DNA of 64,000 nt from Pipra filicauda (Eukaryota; Chordata; Aves; Passeriformes; Pipridae), in contig NW_024104520.1 of the NCBI RefSeq assembly GCF_003945595.2, forward strand, positions 2,637,501-2,701,500, in the 5' to 3' direction. Below the pieces are notes generated by a model, which saw nothing but the letters and a program-made list of their open reading frames with translations, ran no database searches and was not told the DNA's origin. How positions within the stretch are numbered: position 1 is the stretch's first letter; every line of letters begins with the position of its first letter. Below, in pieces: positions 24,343 through 35,176 of this stretch. Both the position numbers and the translations under genes were made by a program.

Positions 24343-25468
24343 GTTATGTCATCATCATGGCTGGGCTTCAGGAATGAAGATGAGGGAAAGGTCTCTACCC
24401 ACGTTTGTCACAAGCGCGCTGGTGGCTAAAAAGGCCAATATGAGACAGGCATGTCCCGTTGCAAAAGGCACAGCAGAAAGACTCCTTAGGTGATAAATTC
24501 TGCAGGGCATGATTCTTTCTGTATTGTCTTTTCTCCTCGAGAATGATCCTGCGTGCGTTCTCAAAGACATCAGCAGCGTTATAGATGGTGTGTCTCCAGA
24601 CCTCCCAGTTGGAGGCCAGAGTAGACCAGTCATGTTGATCAATGTGGCCAAGGCTGAGATGTTGTTTCAGGGAGTCCTTGTATCTTCTCTTCTGGACTCC
24701 TCTCATGCAGCAGCCGGTGGCAAGTTCACCATAGAGCAGGATCTTAGGGACGCAGTGGTCCTTCATCCTGGAGACGTGCCCTGCCCAGCGCAGCTGTGTT
24801 CTCAGCAACATGGCCTCAATACTTGTGATTGCTGCTTGTTCTAGAACAGATGTATTGGTCACATAATCTGACCAGTGGATGTTTAGGATTGTACGAAGGC
24901 AGCGTTGATGGAAACGTTCTAGGAGTTGCAGGTGATGGCGGTAGATGACCCATGATTCAGATCCATATAAGAGAGTAGACAGCACAATGGCTCTGTAAAC
25001 ACTGATCTTTGTACTTTTCTTCAAGTGTTTATTTCACCAAACTCTTTTATGAAGCTTTCCAAAAGCACTACATGCCTTTGCTAACCTGTTGTCTATCTCT
25101 CCATCAGTCTTACGGTCCGAGGAGATGAAGCTACCTAGGTAATTAAATTGCTGAACTGATTTGAGCACTGGTTCACCAATGGTGATATGGGGATGATGGA
25201 AGACTTCCTGAGGTGCCGTTTGATAGAGAACTTCTGTTTTCTTTAAGAAAGAGCTCAGCAGCGTCTGCAAAGCAGGATGTTAAACGCTGCAGAGCTGCTT
25301 CTGTGTGGGCAACAAGGGTGTCGTCGTCAGCGTAGAGCAGCTCCTGGACAAGATGGTTTAAGGTCTTAGTGTGGGCCTTCAGTCGCCTTAGTTTGAAAAG
25401 GCTTCCATCAGTACGTTATCGAATGTAGATACCATCCTGATCCTCGAGGTTATGTAGAAGGCTGGTAT
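24343..25468 (-). mobile_element. RTE-clade non-LTR retrotransposon, 5'-truncated
   Basis: This 1.1-kb minus-strand copy encodes the palm-to-C-terminal part of a reverse transcriptase unlike the CR1s around it. Blocks in order are YTSLLHNLEDQDGIYIR, LYADDDTLVAHTEAALQR (catalytic YADD, about 25320-25337), VQQFNYLGSFISSDRKTDGE, TLLYGSESWVIYRHHLQLLE, LRTILNIHWSDYVTNTSVLE, LRTQLRWAGHVSRMKDHCVP and a C-terminal zinc finger. Motif order and sequence agree with the RTE group (compare the LGSKI/YGCESW/LQYFGHL motifs of BovB). The 3' UTR is short and ends CCATGATGATGA plus a few bases, an RTE-like trinucleotide tail. A possible 7-bp duplication flanks it. Whether it is AviRTE itself cannot be decided by eye. 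Confidence 0.85.
24395..25468 (-). pseudogene. Degraded RTE reverse transcriptase (C-terminal part)
   Basis: The frame from about 25270 to 24395 is continuous except for one TGA at 25034-25036, between KRVW and NKHL. Upstream, a one-base insertion near 25241-25250 shifts the frame and a TAA at 25416-25418 follows IYIR. The last 209 residues are open. They end in a C2HC zinc finger with C185, C188, H201 and C205 (numbered from 25024), spacing C-x2-C-x12-H-x3-C, before a short basic end. The endonuclease and N-terminal RT are lost to 5' truncation, so no enzyme is made. The low number of lesions compared with neighbouring CR1s suggests a younger insertion. Confidence 0.85.
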
Positions 25469-25475
25469 AAATTCA
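25469..25475. repeat. Candidate TSD copy (right) of RTE element
   Basis: AAATTCA, matching 24336-24342, directly abuts the 5' truncation point of the RTE copy. Confidence 0.45.
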
Positions 25476-26334
25476 TTGCTTTATCATGGACTAGTCACAG
25501 TTTTCTGAACAATTTTCTTATTTTATGTCTTGCAGTGAGTATCATCTGGTTTGTAGTGTTATTAAAATTTCACAAAACTATCTCTTCAGAAGGAGAAAGA
25601 AAAAGAAAATATCCTCAGTTGGATAGCTACCTATCATAGATTGTGGAGCTTTTTAGGTAGTATAACAGATGATTATGAAGTGCTTAATTGCATAGGTATT
25701 CTCTAATTGGGAATATTTAAACAAAGACAAACCAAGAAAATGCTGTATATAATTTGATGAACAAATAATTACCTATCTAAGTTCATGTTGGGCAAAGAAA
25801 CATAATAATCATAACTTCTTACTGTCCCAGTTTCCTACCAGATAATAAAATTTAAGTGAGACTATTGATCTGTGCATGTCTTGTATTTATGACATTAACT
25901 TCCCAGTGCAAAACTGTATAATATTTTTTTGCTCTTAAATGAAAATGTTGCATTGAAAGATAATATTAGCTATAAATGACACATGGATTGCCACACTCTA
26001 ATAACTTGTCTTCAATTTTTCAAATTCTGTTTCTTTGAGAAGAATAAAAAACTTAATTTCCACGTAATATTTGAATATTTTCTTCACTTTTTTTCTCCCT
26101 GTAAAAATAGGCAAGGTATCAGTATGTATTCTGGGAATTTTCTAGTGCCAAAACTGACCTGAATTAGAGTGTTGGGCCTTGCTAAAAGTTAAGTCTTCGA
26201 GTCAGGAAGTCTGGACAGGAAAGAAGAAGTCACAGAAATGGGAATAAGAAAAAAAATATGAAGGAGGTATTTGTCTGGGATCATTAGTTGAGTGAAATAG
26301 CCAAGGGGTATATTGGATGACCCCAAAGACTCAG
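25476..26334. other. Unique sequence, no gene seen
   Basis: AT-rich without a recognised gene. The last 130 bp may be the eroded upstream part of the old CR1 that follows. Confidence 0.45.
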
Positions 26335-26535
26335 GTAATAGAAATGGGATGAAATTCAATAGCACAGCATGAAAGGTCATACACTGGGGGCTAATAACAA
26401 GCATATTTGCAATAAGGTAGGAACTGATCAGCTGAGGTGCTGAGTAGTCAATCACAGGATGGCTATAGGTTTCCAGTATGATGCAACCCAGGGGTATGTT
26501 AACTAATATATTTCTAGAAGAGAAAAGGAAATCCA
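26335..26535 (+). mobile_element. Ancient CR1 fragment (turtle/crocodile-like type)
   Basis: The plus strand keeps blocks of an old CR1 ORF2: a KWDEIQ-like start, CACTGGGGGCTAATAACAAG followed by an ATTTGCAATAAGGTAGGAAC block (HLGANNKH.CNKVGT), then AATCACAGGATGGCTATAGG (VDxRMAM), CCAGTATGATGCAACC (CQCDA). This lineage differs from the avian CR1s elsewhere in the window and is heavily diverged. The 115-residue minus-strand ORF at 26189-26536 is an antisense accident. Confidence 0.62.
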
Positions 26536-27479
26536 CAAACCAATATAGGGACCTAATTTTAGTATTGTCTTATTTTCAAACTAGACAGATTTAATAATTA
26601 ATAGGTGCAGAATAGTGTTATTAAAATATTATGTCTTTTAACCCTTAAGATAAAATCTGAGAGGATTTCCATGTATATTTCCATATAATCACTTTAGGAA
26701 GGTAAATATCAGTACTAGACATTAAGTCTAGTTTTTTGTTGGGATATGAAAAAGTGCATATTAACTGTCTCTGAATCATATTGCATGTCAATTTAAAGGC
26801 CAAAGGCTATCAGAGTCGTGATATTCTGGTTCAGCCTTCTAAAATAAGCAAAACAGCCATCAAAAAAATAACCTAGAGGAAATGAATCTTTATGAATTTT
26901 GGACGTTTTGGGATTTGACTATTTGTGAGATCAAGTGCAGTAATGGAAATAAAACTTTTTAGCTATGTCTGCGGTATAGTTTTGATTTATTTTTTTTTTA
27001 AATTCCTAAATTCTGTGTTGAAAATCACACTAAAAAAAATTTGGCCTCAACCTCTGTATGATCTTCACTGACCGAGAGTATGGACAGCTAATATTTTTAT
27101 ATTCATAGACATTAATATGTTTCTATGATGGATGCAAAAACTTTACAGGAGAAAAGAGAAGCTGGGAGTTACATTTAAAGAGAAGTGCTTCAGAGAGCAG
27201 TTTTGGCATATAAAAAGACTTTGGAAAGACTGAGGATTAATTTTTTTCAGACACTCTTGTGAGTGAAGGAAAAATGGGGAAAAAAAAGAGCTGTTCTGAA
27301 GCTAAATATATTGACCAAAGAAATGAATGAGTTAAGGTGAAAGAATAGTTTTTCAGAGAAGCATAGATGTTCAAAGACAGCTTCAGGAGTTTATTTCTGA
27401 CTTGGTAACTAAGTAATTATCAATGACATGATGATTTTTTCCATGAATCCACTCAAAGAGGAGTACTTATTTGCTACTT

Positions 27480-27990
27480 ATTTGTATGTAATACAGAGAG
27501 TAGCAGGCTCATTAGCTTTGCCTTTGGTCAGCAGAGCAAAAGGATATGATGGAGGAAATTAGCTCTCCCGGTGGTGAAAGGCTCTGACACCTGCCATGGC
27601 TCTTTTCCTGACTTGCAATTGCTTCTGCAATTTGCTACTCTAGCTGAATGCTCCCCCTAACTCTGGGCACATGGTAATTCACATGTGAGTACTTAATTAA
27701 TTGGCTCATTTAATCAGTGTGTGAGCAGAAAAGACCTTATGCTAGCAGTATTTCTCCCCAGGAGAGCTTGCCCATTTGAGAGGCATGGTCTCCATGTCCC
27801 CTGATAGCAATTAACAACTACTGAATTGCTCCACTGAATAATCATGAAATTCGTCTGTCTTGGATCATTTCATGTAGTCTAATAGTGCTTAAATTTAGTA
27901 TCTTGCCAAACTGGGGCCCATTAGAATCGACAGTGATTTCATGTGCTTTTTGACCTAATTTAAATGAATGCCTTATTGAGAGACGAAGCT
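27480..27990. promoter_or_regulatory. Speculative regulatory element candidate
   Basis: The block contains a palindromic E-box CACATGTG (27680-27687), the paired homeodomain-like motif TTAATTAATTGG (about 27693-27704) and further ATTA-core sites such as AGCAATTAAC. Sequence complexity is higher than in the flanks. This is only a visual impression; no conservation data are available. Confidence 0.2.
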
Positions 27991-28246
27991 ACTTCATGCT
28001 TGATGTTTACATACTTTGTTGAATATTTTTACAAATATTTGGGAAAATTTAAATTGAAAAATTTAAATTAAGAGCCTTTAGATTCAAAGCCTTTTCTAAA
28101 TTTTAAATAAGTAAGATCAAAATAAGTAACAGTAATCTCAGCATAGATTTCTGCTTCTGTTTAATAGCTAAAAGTTCAAACTAAGTATCTTATCTGTCTA
28201 CATAATTTGCATACCTGATATCATTCTGACCAAATGTGATTCCTTC

Positions 28247-28263
28247 TTTTTTTTTTTTTTTTT
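28247..28263. repeat. Poly(T) run
   Basis: Seventeen consecutive T, preceded by TTC. Confidence 0.9.
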
Positions 28264-29455
28264 CAATTTCTCTTCAGGAAAAAGTGGTGAAAAAGCATGA
28301 GTTCTTGTACTTTTTCTATGAATATCTTGTTCAGAAAAATAAAACTCCATTCAGGTGTTGTTTGAAACAGCCAGCACAAACACACTCATCATTTGACACA
28401 TTCGAGTGAAGCTTCTGACAAGTAAGAGTCATTCTAAAAAGCGTAATACCAACATCTGAAAAAAATTCATAATGGTAGTTGTGAATGAAAGCAGTGTTTC
28501 TTTAAATCCATGGCTTTTAGAGTTTGCAAAGAGTCCTGACCTCTAAAGCTTCAGATTTTTTCTGTAAAAGAGGTGTTGTCTCCATAAAAACAGTCTTTGA
28601 AGGCAGAGATCATTTGAGCCTGTATGTTCCTTTTAAAAACACATTTCAATTAGATCAAACTCCAAGTTGTTTGAGGTTTTCTTTTTTAGTTTCAGTGCTA
28701 TGAATAATTCATCCAAGAAGAACTGGGACCATCAGTCTGTTTGGAAATATCATCAGCCATTGTCAGAAATTTTGGAGAGAACATTCTCAGGGGCCTCTCA
28801 GATCATGTGGCCAGGGCAGGATATGTTCACCTCTTGACTATTAGAATAAAATTGATATTTTGGTTTAATAATAAAAGTTAATTCTATGTCAAGCAAAATG
28901 TTAACTAGATGGACAAACTAGATTTTCCTCTCTACTCATCTTAGAGTATTTTGAGTGCACTGATCACATGAAGTTACATCTAATTCACATCAGTGTTACT
29001 CAAGTATATTAAAAAGTACTTTAAAGCAACACTGACTTAAAACCAGCAAAAGAGAAGAAAAGGTTTCCATTATTTGATACCCAAGGACATTGTTCTTACT
29101 ACGAAGCATCTATATTCTTAATTTTCATGTAGCCATTTGAAGAAAAAGATGCTTGAGCAGAGAAAGTGTTGAACCAAAATAAGGTAATAGAAGAATAAGA
29201 GGGGATAGTGAAAAGAATGTCTTTATCGCATTTTTATCTCTAATGTAATTTTTCCTTTTTCTTCAATTAATTTTTATTTATTTATTGAATTTCTTTATTG
29301 AACATTCTCATTATTTCCTAGGTAACCTGTATTCTTTTTTTTTTTCCCTAACTTCAGCATAGCTTCAAGTGCTGTCTTTCAGGTAGTGTGTACCAGTCAT
29401 TCTCAAGGATTTTAAAATGAAATCCTTTTCTTCCTTTTCAAGTGTTATACAAAGA

Positions 29456-31400
29456 CTCATAGAACCATAAAATCACAGAATGGCTTGGGTTGGAAGGGAC
29501 TTTAAAGATCATCTAGTGTCATCCCTTTCTGCTCCACTCCACCACCGTGCCATGGGCAAGGACCCCTTCCACTGGACCAGGTTGCTCAGAGCCCCATCCA
29601 AGCTGGCCTAGAACACTTCCAGAGATGGGACATTCATTACTTCTCTTGGCAACATCTTCTAGTAGTTCACCACCCTCACAGTAAAGAATTTCTTTCTAAT
29701 ATCTAATCTAAACCTACCCTCTTCCAGTTTAAAGCCACTCCCCCTTGTCCTATCACTATGTACCCTACTAAAAGTCCCTCCCTGGCTTTCTTGTAGGCCC
29801 CATTTAGGTACTAAAAGGCTGCTATAAGGTCTCCCTGGAGCCTTGTCTCCTCCAGATTGATCAATCCGAAATCTCTCAGCCTGTCTTCACAGGAGAGGTG
29901 CTCCAGTCCTCTACTCATCTTCGTGGTCCTCCTCTGGACTTGCATCAATGGGTCCACATTCTTCTTATGTTGGGTGCTCCAGAGCTGGACACAGTACTCC
30001 AGGTGGGGTCTCATGAGAGAATCATGAGGGCAGAATGACCTCCCTCAATCTGCTGGTCACTCTTTTGATGCAGCCCAGAGTATGACTGACTTTCTGTGCT
30101 GCAAGTGCATATTGCCAGCTCATGTCCAGTCTCTCATCCACCAGCACCCCCAACTACTTCTCCTAAGGAAGTAGTCAATCCACTCTCCTCCCAGCCTGTA
30201 TTTTTGCTTGGAATTGCTCCAACTCAGGCACAGGATCTTACATTTGACCTGGTTGAAATTCATGAGGATCTCACAACCTCACCTCTCAAGCCTGTCAGGG
30301 GTTGTCTGGATAGCATCCCTTCCTTCGAGCATGTTGACTTCACCACACATTTTGGTGTGTTCACCCAACTTGCTGAGGGCACACTCAGTCCCATTGTCCA
30401 TGACACTGGCAAAGATATTAAAGAGCACCAGACCCAATACTGAACCCAGAGGAACACTACTTGTCACTGGTATACATTTGGACATTGAGCAATTGAGCAC
30501 AACTATTTGATTACAACCATCCTGCTAATTCCTTATCCATCTGTTGAATCCCTGTTTCTCCAGTTTAGAGACAAGGATGTTGTACAAGGATGTCGTGACA
30601 AATGCTTTGCACAAGTCCAGGTAGATGACGTCAGTTGCTCTTCCCTTATCAACCAACGCTGTAACCCCAAAGGAGGCCATCAAAGTATTCAGGCATGATT
30701 TGCCCTCAGGGAAGCCATTTTGGCTATTGCAGATCACCTCTTTATTTTCCATATACCCTAGTATAGTTTCTAGGAGAATCCGCTCCATAATTTTTCCAGG
30801 CAGGTGAGACTGACTGGACTGTAGTTCCTTGAGTCTTCCTTTTTCCCTTTTAAAAAGTGGCCATTAGATTTCCCCTTTTCCAGTCAATGGGAACTTCACC
30901 AGACTACCACGACTTCTCAAATATGATGGATAGTAGCTTATCCATTTGCTCCACCAGTTCTATCAGGACCTACAGATGCATCTCAGCAGATCCCATGGAC
31001 TTGTTCACCTTCCGGTTCCTTAAATTGTTTCGAACCTGTACTACTTCTACAGCGTGAGGTTCTTCATTCTTCCAATCTCTGCATTTGCCTTCTGTGACTC
31101 TGGTGCTGTGGCTGGAACATTTGCCGGTGAAGTCTGATGTAAAAAAACTATTGAGTACCTCAGCCTTTCCCATGTCTTGGATGACCAGGTCTCACATTTT
31201 CTTCTGCAGAAGGCCCATATTTTTCCTAATCTTCCTTTTATCACTTATGTACCTATAGAGGCTTCTGTTGTTGTTGCCCTTAACATCTCCGGCCAAGTTT
31301 AATTCTATCCTTACCTTATCTCTGGCTTCTTGAACAATTTCTCTGTATCCCTCTGTGGCTACCTCTCTTTTTTTCCCACCCTCTGCAGCTTCTTTTTCTT
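29456..31400 (-). mobile_element. CR1 LINE, longest copy (about 1.95 kb)
   Basis: On the minus strand it runs from the region upstream of the RT core ([28 protein letters not shown]), through [20 protein letters not shown] followed by [28 protein letters not shown], the degraded active-site region, MRPHLEYCVQLWSTQHKKNV and the 3' UTR, to the tail (CCATTCTGTGATTTTATGG). The catalytic FADDTKL box reads LGEHTKM at 30357-30368, and several stops and shifts are present, so it is inactive. The ten or so ORFs between 29811 and 31244 are all pieces or antisense shadows. 5' truncation lies near 31400; no duplication was found. Confidence 0.95.
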
Positions 31401-31854
31401 ATTTTATTACATTTAATTAAAACTCTTTCAGAAAAATTCTAGAATTGTACTGTAAATGGTCTCTTTTTACTATTTTCATGGGACAATAAAAAATGTCCCT
31501 ATAAAACTTACATTTTTTCCTTCTGTTCCTTAAAAAAAATCAAGCCCACAATACTTCAACCCAAAAAATCTTCTGAAGATGAGTTCTTTTAATAAATTTA
31601 ATACCCAAATCCAGATGCTTGTCAGATGGTATAAATTTGATCACATCCGAATTTCATCACATCAGTCAGCCTGCTTGACTCATACCACAGGCTTTCACTT
31701 TATGTACCTACTTAGAAAGAAAGTCAGAGCAAAAGTGACAGAAATTTTTTTATGTAGTATATGTATGTCTCTGAAGTCAGTTCTAGAAAAAAATTGATGA
31801 CTAATCACTGGAACATTAAAACAGGAAAATATTTAGCCTGCTAATTGATTAGTA

Positions 31855-31894
31855 TTTCTAGCTTTAAAAGAATGTTTCTAGCTTTAAAAGAATT
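31855..31894. repeat. 20-bp tandem duplication
   Basis: TTTCTAGCTTTAAAAGAATG is followed directly by a copy differing only in its last base. Confidence 0.9.
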
Positions 31895-34800
31895 CAGCAA
31901 TGTTACTTACACTTGTGCAACTGGAAATGCCCTTCAGAACAATGAACAATGAAGTCAATATGAAACAAAGATAAGACATTTCCAGAAACACTTGGTTCAA
32001 ATTAAGATAATTTTGGTTTCAAATTTTTAATATCCAATCATATCTGAGTTTAGATGAAACTTGGATAGACTAGTGTTCATCATCAACACACAGGTATACT
32101 AATGTCCTCCTTCCAGTCAAGAAATAAGGTAAGATGCTCGCATTCAATTTTCTAGTTTATATACTGTAAACGTTTAACAGGATAAATAAGTGAGATTAAA
32201 TCACCAGCTTCTCTATCGTATTAAAATTACAACAGCAATAGAAAACAGAGATTAAAAGAGATTAAACCAAAACATTTGATAGAATAATAATATTAAAGGG
32301 TTGCAGAGATACATTTAAAAATTACCATAAAAGTTTCTGCTATATTCAATGTTCAGTGGCAATTTTAACATGTATTATAATAAATAATGGCAAACAGAAA
32401 TCTACCATTAGCTGTGGGTTGTGCAAGGTTATTTTAGCATATAGTGCCTCTGAGAGTTCTAGATCATTGCCAAAAAAATCAGCATGTTAAAATTAGTTAA
32501 TGGGTACCAAGTTTAACAGAAGATGACAGCCAGATTTGAAGAGAGAAGTCATTTGCCTAATTTATTTGGAGGTCAAGATTAAAACAGAATGAAGAAACTT
32601 CAGATTAAGGAAATTGTTTTTATTTTTTAAAAGTATTTTATATCACTGCAGTATTCAAAGCATTAATAAAGTCTCAAAGACATTTTGAAGATTTTGATTT
32701 CCCATTTACATTTTCAGCCATTTATTTTAAACTGATTTGTCTGTCTTTGAAAGTGATTAATACATGGAGCCTAGACACACTGACTAAATGAAAACAATCC
32801 CCCTTAGGAATACTTAACTGAAAACATTGTCCTAGTTACTAAAATAATAATTACAGTGAAAGTTTCTGGAGATAAAATTGTATCAAAATATGCCTCTGAG
32901 CTTAAAACTTATTTAGTCAAGCTAAAATTTAGCCTGACCTAAAATTTATTGAATCAAACTCTATGTTTACAGAGCTCTTCGTTTAAAGAAAAAATAACTT
33001 GGTAATAAATCTGAGAAAGAAAATAGAAATACATGCCACATAGGAAAGGTCTTTTATGTGATTTTTTTAAAACAATCGATTTTTACATACATTTTCTGTC
33101 TACAGTGAGATTTTATTCTGATCTGAAGCACATTTATGAGATAGAAGAAATGATAATAATTCCCAGAGCTGCAGTCTTTTTAATTAAATTTGCATTCCAC
33201 CTATGAGTGATAGATGAGAAGGCCCTTGACAGGAGATTAAAGTTAAATGATGCCCCTTATCCAGTAGTTAGTTATTTTCGTATGTGAATTTGTGGGTTTC
33301 TTGGGCAATAATTTTAGATTAAAAAATTGACAAATGTACATATCTGTGTGTGCATGTGTATACACATTTGATAAATACTAAAACTGCAGTTTGCACTAAA
33401 TTGTTCCTGTTTGAATCCTAAACTTATTTCTAACTGCTTGAAGGCATTTTGCCCTCTCACATTTTAAATATTAAATATCTGCTTAGTCTGAACTTTTACC
33501 ATGGTTATTGCCATCAAAGTTCTTAATTCTTTATATTAGGCCATATGTTTTTAGTTCCCCCCCCAATTTTCATTGATTTATTATTGAAGTATTGCTTTAA
33601 AATAATCTTAAATATTAAATTAAACACAATTTTAGGCATAATATGATTTAATGTTTCCTAGGAATTTTCTGCATATTTTAGAGTGAAATTATAGCATGTT
33701 AGAAAGCTTTTCTTAGCTGATACACTCTTGGTAGTTGGAATCACAACTGAAACTCCATTTTTGAAAATCTATACTGAAATTTCTATTGAACTCTGTTATA
33801 ATTTCCCAAACTGAATTTTAGAAGTTTTGTCTAGAACCATAATGCCTACCTAATAGATATTGAAAGTTAAAAAAATCTAAAAAGCTTCGTTAACTCATTG
33901 CCTTACAGCAGCAGTCCCAGAAGTGTGCTGTGACCATATGGCTTACAAAAAAAAAAATAAAATTGAATAACAGTTGTTAATCCATTGGGATAAGAACGCG
34001 ACATAAAAGACTTTCTTTGCCCCCAGTATGTATCTTTGTCTCAGGTTTATGTTTCTAATCTGATTATTAGCTTAGCATGTATAGCATATGTATCATGCCA
34101 GACAAATGACCAACAAGGTATGAAGATGCACAGAAGGACAGGTTGTATATATGGGGATACTGAGGAAAGAAATCAAGGACATCAGGCAAATCCAGAGAGC
34201 AAAGTAAAGCTGATTTGTGTATTTTATTTCATGATTGGTTGTTAATTTGCTAATTTGTTGATGTAATGATCTGAATCTTTCTTGCATGTCCCCCATTTTC
34301 TGTCCACAACTGTTGTCTCTCCGGCTCTTATACCCCTGAGTTAGAGATCCCATATGAATTCATCTCTGTCACTACAAATGAATCTCACAGCAATTTTGTG
34401 ATGCAAATGTAAAGAAGAAATGTAGAGCTTAGCTCAGTTCAGCTACCTAAGGTATTTCTTTTCCTTCACTGATACAAAGCATGCATATGAAGTAAGTTAG
34501 ATCCAAATGGAGTCTTGTACAAGGAATCCTTTCTTATACCCAGTCCAAGGTATCCCAGAGTATAGGTTGGTAGGAAGTGTGTTTATTGAGGATGTTAAGA
34601 GAAGAATATTGAGTGATACGTAAAAAAGATATAGATGGTTTATGTGCTGACACATTAGACTTGTCACTTGTATCACACACTGAATTCAATCAAACACATT
34701 AGCATCCTTTTAGACATGTGGACAGATAAAGACAACCTTGAATACCACTGCTTTTTTGAGACTTTTTAAACAAGGCTGTCTGACAGCAAATATAAGAAAA

Positions 34801-35123
34801 TAGCAGTGATAGAAATCTGCTTTACTGAAGATATAGCTATATGAATCAATATTTGATTATTCATCTCTCATCTGAAAGTACTACATAGATTTCATTATTG
34901 AGATTTAATAGTATTGCTAACAGTGTAATAAAGAAATACTCTCTTTTCCTAAAAGTAGGGCACCTCTTAGAAGTGATATTTAATTAAGAAAAAATATTTT
35001 GTGCATCTGCTGCAGAAAAACACATCGGCAAAAGAGTGAGAGCAGAGATGTGTCATTTTTGAAGGATGGGATTTTTATTATTTCTGTTGTAGTCTCAGCG
35101 TGAGGCCTGAACAGAGATCGACC

Positions 35124-35176
35124 TGTTTAGCAATATATTTACCCAACTGGTAACAAGTTTAGCAATATATTTACCC
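35124..35176. repeat. 33-bp tandem duplication (partial second copy)
   Basis: GTTTAGCAATATATTTACCC occurs at 35124-35143 and again at 35157-35176, identical over 20 bp with a 33-bp period. Confidence 0.9.

Larger units (their letters stand above)
26536..29455. other. Unique region, possible conserved non-coding block
   Basis: No gene or repeat is recognised. The stretch at about 27480-27990 is less A/T-monotonous than its surroundings and carries homeodomain-like and E-box-like motifs (see that entry). A 17-base T run lies at 28247-28263. Confidence 0.45.

Noticed and set aside
26189..26536. 115-residue minus-strand ORF
   Set aside because: It is antisense to an old CR1 fragment recognised on the plus strand.
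30096..30510. Overlapping plus-strand ORFs of 115 and 100 residues
   Set aside because: They are antisense shadows of the CR1 reverse transcriptase encoded on the minus strand.
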